Assembly (NCBI GenBank): GCA_045545575.1
Contig: JAZQBE010000116.1
Span: 1-30,272 of the forward strand
Origin: Shuttleworthia sp045545575
GTDB taxonomy: Bacteria; Bacillota; Clostridia; Lachnospirales; Lachnospiraceae
Direction of reading: 5' to 3'
Length of the DNA stretch: 30,272 nucleotides
The notes below the pieces were generated by a model that saw nothing but the letters and a program-made list of their open reading frames with translations, was not told where the DNA came from and did not search any database. Shown in pieces: positions 1 through 8,187 of this stretch. How positions within the stretch are numbered: the stretch's first letter is position 1; every line of letters begins with the position of its first letter. The translations under genes were made by a program, and so were the position numbers.

Positions 1-914
1 CCTCCGAGGCCGTCCGCGTAGCGGTTGCAGATGCACCATTCCCCGACGATGACGGGCACGTCCTTCTGCACGCGCGCGATCAGGCGCCGGTTCCATTCGA
101 CAAAGATCCGGTACACCCACGGTGCCGCAATCGGCACGAAATTCTCCATGGCAAAGATGTAAATGTGCGTATCGAGCATCACGTTTTCAAATCCGGATTC
201 CCGGAAAAACCGGTTCCAGCTGCTGGTGCGGAAACCGTCGTGAAACACGATGGTTTTCTCCGGGCCCATATGTGCGCGGATGCGCCGGTAGGCGTCGCGA
301 TAGAATTTACGCAGGAACGGAAGCGGCACATATCCGCTGCCCTTTGCCTCCTCAGGATCCGCGGCCTTCCCCGTACTCGGCGCCGTCATGTACACAATCC
401 AGCTGATCGGCTCGTTTAAGGCCTCGATGCCGAACAGCCCGGGACGCGCACCGTACCGCTCCGCCAGACGCTCCAGCACCGTCAGCGCAAACTCCACCTC
501 TTCGGGATGCTGGCACCATTTGCACACGCCGGTCAGGCCGCCGTTGTCATACCCGTTCTGGCTGTAAGGCACCGTGTGCAGATCCAGCAGGATTTTCAGG
601 TCATAGGTTTCGGCCCAGTCAAAGGCTTTGTCGATCCAGGAAACACATTCCACAAAGGGAGGCCGGTCGCCAAAGGTAAAGTACGGAACCGGAAGACGCA
701 CCATGTTTAAGCCCGCCTGCGCAATCGCCCGGAAATCCTCTTCCGTCACGTAGGTGTCGCGGTGTTCCCGGATCAGCGCTTCGAATTCCGCCGGCGGCAT
801 GCTGCGCGACAGCCAGGTTTCGTCCTCCGTCTGCGTTGTGAAAAACAGATCCGGTTTCATCCATTTTTCAAGTACCAGCCAGTTGCCCAGATTTGTTCCC
901 CTGATTTTTCCCAT
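1..914 (-). CDS. GH5-family glycoside hydrolase (beta-glucanase type), C-terminus off the window
   Basis: Probable retaining endo- or exo-beta-glucanase of glycoside hydrolase family 5. The visible 304 residues begin MGKIRGTNLGNWLVLEKWM, an opening typical of GH5 enzymes related to exo-1,3-beta-glucanases. VRLPVPYF follows, then ALNEP with the presumed acid/base Glu168, and VGEWC with the presumed nucleophile Glu292 close to the window edge. There is no signal peptide, so the product is probably cytoplasmic. The ATG at 914 is preceded by GAGGGG at good spacing. It is the third gene of a minus-strand cluster behind a membrane GH3 and a multi-pass protein. A strong hairpin sits only about 20 bases upstream of the start, so transcription must come from read-through or from within the upstream gene. 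Family assignment is firm from the motifs; substrate (beta-1,3, beta-1,4 or mixed glucan) is inference. Confidence 0.87.
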   Translation of the reverse strand, partial: MGKIRGTNLGNWLVLEKWMKPDLFFTTQTEDETWLSRSMPPAEFEALIREHRDTYVTEEDFRAIAQAGLNMVRLPVPYFTFGDRPPFVECVSWIDKAFDWAETYDLKILLDLHTVPYSQNGYDNGGLTGVCKWCQHPEEVEFALTVLERLAERYGARPGLFGIEALNEPISWIVYMTAPSTGKAADPEEAKGSGYVPLPFLRKFYRDAYRRIRAHMGPEKTIVFHDGFRTSSWNRFFRESGFENVMLDTHIYIFAMENFVPIAAPWVYRIFVEWNRRLIARVQKDVPVIVGEWCICNRYADGLG

Positions 915-934
915 GATTTCCCCTCTTTCAAGCA

Positions 935-967
935 AAAATGGACCGGAGATCCTCTCCGGTCCATTTT
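935..967 (-). terminator. Strong hairpin between the duplicated-module gene and GH5
   Basis: A perfect 15-bp stem (935-949 with 953-967) with a 3-nt loop is followed on the minus strand by TTTTTGC. It has the form of a factor-independent terminator for the gene ending at 984, but it lies inside an apparent operon and leaves no room for a promoter before GH5. It could act as a partial terminator or mRNA-processing element. Confidence 0.8.
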
Positions 968-983
968 ACGAAAACTGCGGTTT

Positions 984-2720
984 CTATTCAACCGGCTCTT
1001 CGGCGGATTCCTCTTCTGCCTGTGCGCCATCTTCAGATTCCGTCTCATCGTTGTCGTCATCGCGGTCTCCGTGATGATGTCTGCCCTCTTTTTCGTAGGT
1101 GACGATGTCGCTTCCGGACAGCGTCCACTCCGTCTTCGGCACGATGTCCAGCAGATCCGGCAGATCCGCGGAATCAAAGGTGCCGTTTTCCGTGATGCCC
1201 AGATCCTCCAGACCCATCAGCGGCTTCATCTGCTCGGAGTACGTATCCGTATCCAGCACGAACGAAACGTGGGAAGCCTGTTCGGTGACGATGTTCCCGT
1301 CTTCATCTTCCTCGTATGCGCCTTCCGATGTCGTCTCATAGATCAGGCCCAGGCCGGTGTCGTCGCCGATTTCGGCACGCTTGCCGGACTCAATGACATA
1401 GGCCTCGGAATGCAGCGAATAGGTTCCCTGACCGTCCAGCTCCAGCACAATGTCCACGTAGAATCGGCTGTCCGCCCGGCACAGGCCGCCCATACCGGCC
1501 GTCAGGAACTGGTACTCAGGCATATCGTCTTCGCCCACGTTTTCGAATTCCTGTGCATAGGTAATGGTAAACGTGCCGCTTTTTGCCGCCTGGGCATAGG
1601 TCCCGATCGCGCCGGCATCATCCAGCGTCCACATCGTTTCCGGCACGATTTTCAGAAGATCGGGCATGTCCGCGGAATCGAATTCGCCGTCGGCTTCGAT
1701 GCCGTATTCGTCCAGCTTCATCAGCGGCTTCATCTGCTCAGAATAGGTGTCGGTCTCCAGCGCAAGGGATACGTGATCCGCTGCCGCCGTCGCCACGGAA
1801 CCGCCGCCGAAATCGGTATACGTGCCTTCTGCCTTTGTCTGATAGATCAGACCCAGACCGGTGTCGTCGCCGATTTCCGCCTTCTTGCCGGATTCTATGA
1901 CATAGGCTTCCGAAGAAAGCGTGTAGCCGCCCTGTCCGTCCAGATTCAGCTCTATATCCACATAGAACCGGCTGTCCGCCCGGCACAGGCCGTCCATGCC
2001 GGCCGTCAGGAACTGGAATGTCGGCATATCGCCTTCGCCGACGTTTTCAAATTCCTGGGCGAAGGTAATCTTATAGGTACCGCTGCGCATTTCGCCGGCC
2101 GCCACCGGAGCGGCCGTTTCGCCGCCGCTGCCCGCGTCTGCGCCTCCTGCCGCATTGCCCGCAGAGGAGGATCCTCCTGTCTGCGGGGATGAAAGCATCA
2201 CCGCCGCGGCCGTAACCACGGCAAACAGGGCCGCGCCCGGAACGGACAGCCCCAGGGTTTTCGCCAGGCCTGCCGGAGCCTTCGCGTCCTTTGCGAAGGA
2301 ACCGATGATGTTGTAGATCATGCCCAGAAGCAGGCTGACCGATCCGGCCAGCGAACGGTAAATGGCTTCTTCGCCTCCGTGGCCGGAGTCATAGTCCGTG
2401 ATGATGCAGTTGCCGATGCCTTCGACACGGTCTCCGATGAGGATCATCGCGGCCGCGGCCAGGCAAGCCGTCACGCCAAAGGTCAGAAAACGCGCCCAGA
2501 GCGCTTTGGGAAGCACGCGCTCCAGCACCATGTTTGCGATCACGAGCACCGCTGCCGCGGCGATCAGGACCGCGATCCGCGTGGAATTCATCTCCCCGAA
2601 GGTGTAATATCCGGTCCGGTAGCTCAGCATGAAAAGGATTCCGCCAAGCAGGATAAACAACAGCGTGATGCAGCCGGTCACCAGACCGCTGCCGGGTCCT
2701 TTTTTCACTTTATCGGCCAT
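984..2720 (-). CDS. Multi-pass membrane protein with a tandemly duplicated extracellular module
   Basis: I do not recognise the family. The 578-residue protein has about five hydrophobic segments (near residues 13-33, 48-67, 76-95, 124-141 and 157-177). A Gly/Ser/Ala-rich linker follows, then two copies of a ~160-residue module (about 213-375 and 381-542). Both copies carry EFENVGE, QFLTAG, GLCRADSRFYVDI, EAYVIESGK, EIGDDTGLGLIY, TDTYSEQMKPLM and DSAD(M/L)PDLL. The repeats suggest a small beta-rich domain on the outer face. The C-terminus has an HHH and a very acidic Asp/Glu tail. I chose ATG at 2720 because AAAGGGG precedes it; an in-frame ATG at 2756 lacks a good site. The start overlaps the end of the upstream GH3 by 11 bases, which implies translational coupling and a shared job at the membrane, perhaps binding substrate or anchoring the hydrolase. 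Confidence 0.8.
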   Translation of the reverse strand: MADKVKKGPGSGLVTGCITLLFILLGGILFMLSYRTGYYTFGEMNSTRIAVLIAAAAVLVIANMVLERVLPKALWARFLTFGVTACLAAAAMILIGDRVEGIGNCIITDYDSGHGGEEAIYRSLAGSVSLLLGMIYNIIGSFAKDAKAPAGLAKTLGLSVPGAALFAVVTAAAVMLSSPQTGGSSSAGNAAGGADAGSGGETAAPVAAGEMRSGTYKITFAQEFENVGEGDMPTFQFLTAGMDGLCRADSRFYVDIELNLDGQGGYTLSSEAYVIESGKKAEIGDDTGLGLIYQTKAEGTYTDFGGGSVATAAADHVSLALETDTYSEQMKPLMKLDEYGIEADGEFDSADMPDLLKIVPETMWTLDDAGAIGTYAQAAKSGTFTITYAQEFENVGEDDMPEYQFLTAGMGGLCRADSRFYVDIVLELDGQGTYSLHSEAYVIESGKRAEIGDDTGLGLIYETTSEGAYEEDEDGNIVTEQASHVSFVLDTDTYSEQMKPLMGLEDLGITENGTFDSADLPDLLDIVPKTEWTLSGSDIVTYEKEGRHHHGDRDDDNDETESEDGAQAEEESAEEPVE

Positions 2721-5700
2721 TCTCTTCGCCCCTTTCCTTCCATGCACGGATGACAAACAGCGCCATCGTCAGCACAAACAGCACGGCCGATACGGCGATT
2801 GCCGCGATCAGCGCATTCTCCCACCACAGCCGTCCGCCGCCGGCGGTGGCCGCCGCGTCGATGCCGTTTAACAGGGAGCTGTTAACGTATGCATAGAGTT
2901 TTCTGTGATAGCTCTCGCGAAGATTCGCCTGCAGGACGATATCCTTTTTCACCTCGTCCTCGGACAGGTTCCACACCTTGCCGTTATTGGAGCCACCGAG
3001 CATCTGGTCGTTGCCGGCCGCCGCCGTCTCGCGGGGCAGGAAGTAGGCCGCCGACTTCACGGAGTCCGTCATCATAAACCCGTTCCATCCCCACTCGCCG
3101 CGCAGAATGCCGTTCATCAGGCCCTTGTCCGCCGCGACGTGCAGGCAGCCGATGCGGTTGAACGCCGACATCAGGCCCTTGACACCGCCGTCGCGGATCG
3201 CGATCTGGAACCCGCGCAGTTCATTTTCGCGCGCCGCCTGCTCGTTTAAGAACACGGCCAGACCGTCGCGGTTGGTTTCCTGATCGTTGAACGCGAAATG
3301 CTTGACGTTTGTCACCATGCCGTACGCATTCAGCATCTCGTGCACATAGGCGCCGGTTCTTCCGCAGAGGACGGAATCTTCGGAGTAGTAACCCACGTTA
3401 CGTCCGTTGTAGGGCGTGCGGTGCAGGTTCATGCCCGGTCCGAACCAGGTGTTGTAGCCGGTCCACAGGCCGTCGTTGCCGATGACGCGGCCGTCTTCCT
3501 TCTGCATCAGCGGCGAGAAGGTCGCGGCAAGCACCGGGCCGCCCGGATAGATATCGGTAAACTGGCCCTTTGCCGGGCTGTCGTCGCTGACTTCAAACAG
3601 TGTGCCGGCGGTGCGCTGGCCGATGGTTCCGATGATGCCGAGGGGTGAATCCGCGCGGGATTCCACCGGCATGGCCAGCTCCTCGATTTCTTCCAGATAC
3701 GCGATATACTGGTTGATCAGATCCTGCAGGGAAAGCTGGCTGATGGCCTCCTCAAACATCGGATCGTCGTATTCAAGTCCGCGCAGCTGGATCGCCTTGA
3801 TGCCCTTGTCTTCGCCATAGGTAAAGCTGTCCGGGCCGGTATAGGCGGCGCGCTCCGCCTCCATGTCATAAACGGCATTGCGCAGCTCCGTGATCATCTC
3901 GTCCGTCGCCGTAAGCGAATCCAGGCTTTCCGGGAAAGTCCCCGTCCAGTCGCTGCGGGACAGGTAGGTGACGCTGGCCGCCCCGGTTTCATTCAGATCC
4001 GCTTTGGCAAGCCGGTTCTGAATCGTGGTGTCGCTGCTCTCGGTCAGCGCAATCTTCGTTCCGACGCTCTCGGCGCGCACCGCGCCGCCGGATTCCACGG
4101 ATTCGCCCATTTCTTTCAGAACGGCGTTCACCGCATCGTGGGCGCCGTTGCCGGTGGCAAAGTAATAATCCCCGGCTTCGAGAACCCAGGCGCCGGCAAC
4201 GCCGTCATGCTCGGCCGTACGGTCCCAGGTGTACAGATCCTGGGCATTAAACGTAATCTGCACGTCCTCGGACGTCCCCGGCGCGAGCAGCGCCACGTCT
4301 TCGAAGGACGCTTCCTGCGCCTCTCCGGTTCTGGCATAGCCGACCAGCTGGATGGCGCTCTTTTCCACGCCGTTCTCGCGGTCGTAGTCCGTATAGGGCA
4401 AGGAGACGTACAGCTGCACGGAATGCTTCGCCGCCGCGTCGCCGGTATTGGTGACCGAAACCGTCACGACAGAATCCGTCTCGCCGCTCCAGTCGATCTG
4501 CGCGTCCGTGATTTCCTCCGCGAAGGTGCTGCCCTCGAGGCCGAAGCCGAAGGGATAGCTGACCTCGCTGTCGTAATCCCAGGTGCTTCCGTTCACTGAT
4601 TGCGCCGGTGTGGCGGATTCCGCGCTGCCCTGCTTTAACACGCTGTCAAAATAACGGGTTTCATAATATTTGTAGCCGGTGTAGATGCCTTCCAGCTCCG
4701 CCACGTACCAGCTGCTGCGCAGCCCGTTGTTTGTCGTGGTCTCGATCTCGTCCGCGTTTTCGAACACATAAATGCCCATGTTCTGCGCCGCCGGGCTTAA
4801 GGCCGTGTTCACGGCAAAGGTATCCGGCAGATGGCCGGACGGAAGCACGGTTCCCTTTAACAGATCCGCGATGCCGTACGTGCCATACGCGCCCGGCGTG
4901 CCGATCCAGAGGATGCTGTCCACCGCGTCATCTTTTTTCAGTTCGTCGATCTCCATGCCGCTTGCGGCATTGAGCAGCACGACGATCTTTCCGAAGCCCT
5001 GGCTCTTGACCCAGTTCACCAGATCGCGTTCGTCGTTGCTTAAGGAGAAAATGTTTCCGGTCGGGCTTTCCGTAAACTCGTCCGGCTCGGCGATGCCGTT
5101 CGCTCCGGGATAGAAGCAGGCGGATTCGCCGCAGTCCCGGCCCAGAACGATGATGGCCGCGTCGGTGTAGCCGCCGATCAGGGACGCGTCGTATTCGCTG
5201 ACCGGCACCTCGCCGATGACTGCGCCCTGGGACTGGTCCTTCCCCTCGTCATAGTAGCTGAAGATGATATTGCCGCCCGGCGTCTTCTGCGGGCTGTAGT
5301 CCGCTTCCATGTTTTTGTAGAACTGCTGCATCTGCGGATTGACCTCAAAGCCGCGGTCCGCAAGCGCATCCCCGAGCGCCACCGTGCGTCCGGCGTCAAT
5401 CAGTTCGCCCATTGAACCGCCGAACTGCATCTTCGCGCCGCTGCGCATGCCGAAAAGCGTTACCTTCGTACCTTCGATGGCCGGCGTCCCCTTTAGTGAC
5501 ACCGATCCCTCTGCCTGCATTCTGGCTGAGTAAGCGATTTCCGCCGCGAACAGATCGTCCGCTGTGGCATAGTCCGATTTGAACGGATAATCCGCCTCAT
5601 TCAGACTGCGCTTGATGGTCGCGGTGTCCAGGCCAAGAAGCTCATTCACCTTCCCGGACCAGGCTTCCGCCACACTGTACACCGTGCCGAACATTACAAG

Positions 5701-5760
5701 CAATGCAAGGAAAATCCCTGCAAGCCCGCGAAACACAGCGCTTTGCGGTTTCTTTTTCAT
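2710..5760 (-). CDS. Membrane-anchored GH3 beta-glucosidase with reversed domain order
   Basis: Glycoside hydrolase family 3 enzyme of 1016 residues in the inverted arrangement known from ruminococcal and Butyrivibrio beta-glucosidases. After an N-terminal membrane segment (about 11-33) comes the alpha/beta sandwich domain (DAAIIVLGRDCGESA; SYPFGFGLEGS), then a fibronectin-III-like region. The barrel domain follows: FGPGMNLHRTPYNGRNVGYY, NVKHFAFNDQE, SAFNRIG and GFMMTDSV, with presumed nucleophile Asp899. The usual Trp after the nucleophile is replaced by Ser. A second hydrophobic segment (about 984-1004) and a basic tail end the protein, so both ends are anchored and the catalytic part is predicted outside the cell. 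AAGGAGG precedes the ATG. It is the first gene of the cluster and overlaps the next one. Substrate is not certain; beta-glucoside or beta-xyloside are both possible. Confidence 0.92.
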   Translation of the reverse strand: MKKKPQSAVFRGLAGIFLALLVMFGTVYSVAEAWSGKVNELLGLDTATIKRSLNEADYPFKSDYATADDLFAAEIAYSARMQAEGSVSLKGTPAIEGTKVTLFGMRSGAKMQFGGSMGELIDAGRTVALGDALADRGFEVNPQMQQFYKNMEADYSPQKTPGGNIIFSYYDEGKDQSQGAVIGEVPVSEYDASLIGGYTDAAIIVLGRDCGESACFYPGANGIAEPDEFTESPTGNIFSLSNDERDLVNWVKSQGFGKIVVLLNAASGMEIDELKKDDAVDSILWIGTPGAYGTYGIADLLKGTVLPSGHLPDTFAVNTALSPAAQNMGIYVFENADEIETTTNNGLRSSWYVAELEGIYTGYKYYETRYFDSVLKQGSAESATPAQSVNGSTWDYDSEVSYPFGFGLEGSTFAEEITDAQIDWSGETDSVVTVSVTNTGDAAAKHSVQLYVSLPYTDYDRENGVEKSAIQLVGYARTGEAQEASFEDVALLAPGTSEDVQITFNAQDLYTWDRTAEHDGVAGAWVLEAGDYYFATGNGAHDAVNAVLKEMGESVESGGAVRAESVGTKIALTESSDTTIQNRLAKADLNETGAASVTYLSRSDWTGTFPESLDSLTATDEMITELRNAVYDMEAERAAYTGPDSFTYGEDKGIKAIQLRGLEYDDPMFEEAISQLSLQDLINQYIAYLEEIEELAMPVESRADSPLGIIGTIGQRTAGTLFEVSDDSPAKGQFTDIYPGGPVLAATFSPLMQKEDGRVIGNDGLWTGYNTWFGPGMNLHRTPYNGRNVGYYSEDSVLCGRTGAYVHEMLNAYGMVTNVKHFAFNDQETNRDGLAVFLNEQAARENELRGFQIAIRDGGVKGLMSAFNRIGCLHVAADKGLMNGILRGEWGWNGFMMTDSVKSAAYFLPRETAAAGNDQMLGGSNNGKVWNLSEDEVKKDIVLQANLRESYHRKLYAYVNSSLLNGIDAAATAGGGRLWWENALIAAIAVSAVLFVLTMALFVIRAWKERGEENGR

Positions 5761-5821
5761 GCTGCCTCCTTTTTACTCTTTCTATGCTCAACCGTCCCGC
5801 CATCTATACAGAGTTGTACAT

Positions 5822-5851
5822 ATTATATTCATATTACTTTTACACGAATAA
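5822..5851 (-). promoter_or_regulatory. Probable promoter of the GH3/GH5 cluster
   Basis: On the minus strand a perfect TATAAT (5822-5827) lies 18 bases from TTATTC (5846-5851), about 60 bases before the GH3 start, in an AT-rich gap. The -35 box is weak, which would fit activator dependence. Confidence 0.5.
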
Positions 5852-5890
5852 AACATGCGCACCCTTGATGTTTTGTGTTCATATTCGCGA

Positions 5891-5927
5891 AAAACCGGAA
5901 CGGGGGTCAGGCACCCGTTCCGGTTTT
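5891..5927 (-). terminator. lysA terminator with TGCCTGACC loop
   Basis: A 14-bp perfect stem (5891-5904 with 5914-5927) and a 9-nt loop lie 4 bases after the lysA stop and end in TTTTT on the minus strand. The loop read on that strand is TGCCTGACC, nearly identical to the loop of the unrelated hairpin before lon. Confidence 0.9.
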
Positions 5928-5930
5928 CAA

Positions 5931-7202
5931 TCACAGAATTCCAGAGAAATCCACGAGGCCCGTCAATGTCGCAAAATAATCCGCAGGCGTTTCCGCGCGC
6001 CGGATCAGCTGATAGCTTCCGTCCTCTTTTAAGAGCACTTCCGCGGACCGCAGCCGGCCGTTGTAATTGTATCCCATGGAATACCCGTGGGCGCCGGTGT
6101 CATGGATAAACAGCAGATCTCCCATGTCGATTTGCGGCAGCGCACGGTCGATGGCAAATTTATCGTTGTTTTCGCAGAGCGACCCGGTGATGTCATACAC
6201 ATGATCCGCCGGGGCATCTTCTTTTCCGAGCACCGTGATGTGATGGTAGGCGCCGTACATCGCCGGGCGCATCAGGTTGGCCGCACAGGCATCGACGCCG
6301 ACATATTCCTTATAGGTATGCTTCTCGTGAATCGCGCGGGTCACCAGACCGCCATAGGGTCCCAGCATGAACCGGCCCATCTCGGTGTAAATCGCCACGT
6401 CTCCCATCCCCGCCGGCACCAGAATTTCTTCATAGGCCTTGCGAACGCCTTCGCCGATGACGCGGATGTCGTTTTTCGTCTGCTCCGGACGGTACGGAAT
6501 ACCTACGCCGCCCGACAGATTCACAAAGTCAAAATGACAGCCCGTCTCTTCCGCGATCTCGCGCACCAGGGTAAACAGCGTTTTCGCCAGCATCGGATAG
6601 TAGTCGTTCGTCACGGTGTTGCTGACCAAAAACGCGTGGATACCGAAGCGCTTCGCTCCTTTTTCTTTCAGAATCCGGTAGGCCTCTTTGATCTGCTCCG
6701 TCGTCATGCCGTATTTTGCATCGCCCGGGTTGTCCATAATGTCGTTGCTGACCGCGTAGACGCCGCCCGGATTGTACCGGCAGCTGACCAGCTCCGGAAT
6801 GTGCCCGATGGTCTGCTCCAGAAAGTCGATGTGCGTAATGTCATCCAGATTGATGATGGCGCCCAGACGGTCGGCATAGGCAAACTCCTCCGCCGGCGTA
6901 TCATTCGAGGAAAACATGATCTCCTCCCCCGACAGGCCGATGGCCTCCGACAGCATCAGCTCGGTCAGCGACGAGCAGTCCACGCCGCAGCCGTATTCCC
7001 GGAGGATATTGATCAGGAACGGATTCGGCGTCGCCTTGACCGCGAAATACTCGCGGAATCCCGGGTTCCAAGCAAAAGCGTCTTTAACCGCCTGCGCGTT
7101 CTCGCGGATGCCCTTTTCATCGTACAGATGAAACGGCGTGGGGATGGCCGACGCGATTTCTTCGGCCTTTTCTCTGGTTACGAACGGTTTTTTTTCAAAC
7201 AT
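5931..7202 (-). CDS. lysA: Diaminopimelate decarboxylase
   Basis: PLP-dependent decarboxylase that converts meso-diaminopimelate to lysine, the last step of lysine synthesis in the cytoplasm. The 423-residue protein has the alanine-racemase-like barrel: EYFAVKATPNP with the Schiff-base Lys56, a glycine motif in NLSGGVGIP, and the C-terminal signature ITGSLCENNDKFA (Cys near residue 342) followed by YNYNGRLRSAEVLL, typical of this family. ATG at 7202 follows GAGGTG; a longer frame to 7277 would run into the tRNA and is not used. It stands alone, divergent from tRNA-Thr, with a strong terminator directly after it. A related amino-acid decarboxylase (ornithine or arginine) is less likely given the C-terminal motif. 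Confidence 0.93.
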   Translation of the reverse strand: MFEKKPFVTREKAEEIASAIPTPFHLYDEKGIRENAQAVKDAFAWNPGFREYFAVKATPNPFLINILREYGCGVDCSSLTELMLSEAIGLSGEEIMFSSNDTPAEEFAYADRLGAIINLDDITHIDFLEQTIGHIPELVSCRYNPGGVYAVSNDIMDNPGDAKYGMTTEQIKEAYRILKEKGAKRFGIHAFLVSNTVTNDYYPMLAKTLFTLVREIAEETGCHFDFVNLSGGVGIPYRPEQTKNDIRVIGEGVRKAYEEILVPAGMGDVAIYTEMGRFMLGPYGGLVTRAIHEKHTYKEYVGVDACAANLMRPAMYGAYHHITVLGKEDAPADHVYDITGSLCENNDKFAIDRALPQIDMGDLLFIHDTGAHGYSMGYNYNGRLRSAEVLLKEDGSYQLIRRAETPADYFATLTGLVDFSGIL

Positions 7203-7214
7203 TGATTTCACCTC

Positions 7215-7243
7215 TTGACATCCATTGGGAAGTTTAGTATATT
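7215..7243 (+). promoter_or_regulatory. Promoter of tRNA-Thr
   Basis: TTGACA (7215-7220), a 17-base spacer and TATATT (7238-7243) give a near-consensus housekeeping promoter that would start transcription about 15 bases before the tRNA. A minus-strand TATACT (7236-7241) overlaps this -10 and may serve lysA, so the two promoters would compete. Confidence 0.85.
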
Positions 7244-7264
7244 CTTTAGGTCGGCTTACGACAC

Positions 7265-7337
7265 GCTGGCATGGCACAGAAGGTAGCGCACCTCATTGGT
7301 AGTGAGGAGGTCACCGGTTCGATTCCGGTTGCCAGCT
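7265..7337 (+). tRNA. tRNA-Thr (anticodon GGT)
   Basis: The 73-nt cloverleaf can be folded by hand. The acceptor stem pairs GCTGGCA with TGCCAGC and leaves discriminator T. The D arm is GCAC/GCGC around AGAAGGTA, with one A-C mismatch. The anticodon stem is CCTCA/TGAGG around loop TTGGTAG, so the anticodon is GGT. The T arm is ACCGG/CCGGT around TTCGATT. CCA is not encoded. It has its own promoter and terminator and is the only plus-strand gene in this stretch. Confidence 0.95.
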
Positions 7338-7339
7338 TT

Positions 7340-7373
7340 GAAAGGAGTCTCTTTGGAGGCTCCTTTCTTTTTT
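7340..7373 (+). terminator. Terminator of tRNA-Thr
   Basis: GAAAGGAG (7340-7347) pairs with CTCCTTTC (7360-7367) and is followed by six T, directly after the tRNA. Confidence 0.9.
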
Positions 7374-7445
7374 CGCGATCCACAAGCCGCGCGGCGCCAT
7401 AGACCATCACGAGCCGCACGATGCTGCACACCGGTTTTGAAAAGA

Positions 7446-7478
7446 AAGAACCTTCCGATCTTCGGAAGGCTCTTTTTT
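7446..7478. terminator. Bidirectional terminator after efp
   Basis: CCTTCCGA (7451-7458) pairs with TCGGAAGG (7462-7469) around a 3-nt loop. T6 follows on the plus strand and a TTCTTTCTTT run follows on the minus strand. It lies about 50 bases beyond the efp stop and also backs up the tRNA terminator. Confidence 0.85.
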
Positions 7479-7525
7479 ACACACTCTGATGCGCGCCCTT
7501 CCGGCGCTCTTTTCAAAAAGCAGGC

Positions 7526-8089
7526 TTATACGCGGGACAGATACTCGCCGGTACGGGTGTCGATCTTGATCTTGTCGCCGGTGCTGACGAACAGCGGCAC
7601 GTTCACCTGCGCGCCGGTTTCGACGGTGGCGGGCTTGTTCGCGCCGGTGGCGGTATCGCCCTTGAAGCCCGGCTCGGTGTCGATGACGTCAAGCTCGACG
7701 AACAGCGGCGGCTCCACCGCGAAAACGCTGCCCTTGTGGGAAACGATCTTCACGGTGTCGTTCTCTTTGACGAACTTCAGCGCATCGCCGATGGCATCCT
7801 GCGCAAGCGCGATCTGGTCGTAGGTTTCATTGTCCATGAAGTAGTACAGATCGCCGTCGTTGTACAGATACTGCATATCCTTGCGGTCGATATGAGCGGT
7901 CTCAAATTTTTCCGTCGGACGGAAGCTGGTTTCCACGACGCCGCCGTTCTTGATGTTCTTCATTTTGGTCCGGACAAACGCAGCGCCCTTGCCGGGCTTC
8001 ACGTGCTGGAACTCGATGATCTGGACGACGTTTCCGTCATACTCAATGGTCACGCCATTGCGGAAATCTCCTGCCGTAATTGTTGCCAT
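7526..8089 (-). CDS. efp: Translation elongation factor P
   Basis: EF-P relieves ribosome stalling at proline runs. At 187 residues it has the normal length and three-domain beta-barrel layout. The N-terminal KOW-like domain carries the conserved loop HVKPGKGAAFVR with Lys34, the residue that is modified or tip-active in bacterial EF-P. The middle domain includes YLYNDGDLYYFMDNETYDQ, and the C-terminus has the signature GDKIKIDTRTGEYLSR. AAGGAGG precedes ATG 8089. No modification enzyme (EpmA/B, YmfI) is seen in the window. It has its own promoter and terminator. Confidence 0.97.
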   Translation of the reverse strand: MATITAGDFRNGVTIEYDGNVVQIIEFQHVKPGKGAAFVRTKMKNIKNGGVVETSFRPTEKFETAHIDRKDMQYLYNDGDLYYFMDNETYDQIALAQDAIGDALKFVKENDTVKIVSHKGSVFAVEPPLFVELDVIDTEPGFKGDTATGANKPATVETGAQVNVPLFVSTGDKIKIDTRTGEYLSRV

Positions 8090-8151
8090 ACTGATTCCTC
8101 CTTGGTTTGTCCGCGTTTTCCCGGGACAGTGTACGCATAATTCACCGCTGA

Positions 8152-8180
8152 ATTATAACAGACAGCGGCGAGCGCCGCAA
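8152..8180 (-). promoter_or_regulatory. Promoter of efp
   Basis: On the minus strand TTGCGG (8175-8180), a 17-base spacer and a perfect TATAAT (8152-8157) lie about 60 bases before the efp start. The promoter falls between nrdR and efp, so efp is probably transcribed apart from nrdR. Confidence 0.75.
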
Positions 8181-8187
8181 GAACAAA

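Noticed and set aside
762..2192. 476-codon plus-strand open frame, and similar long frames opposite GH3, lon and the acyltransferase
   Set aside because: They lie antisense to genes with clear families and motifs, lack ribosome binding sites and have low-complexity Arg/Ala/Gly-rich products, as expected in GC-rich DNA.
7203..7264. Lysine riboswitch ahead of lysA
   Set aside because: Only about 60 bases separate lysA from the tRNA and no L-box core is visible.
7246..7516. Minus-strand frames covering the tRNA region
   Set aside because: They read antisense through tRNA-Thr (products with NRNRTGDLLTTNEV), a familiar false gene in annotations.
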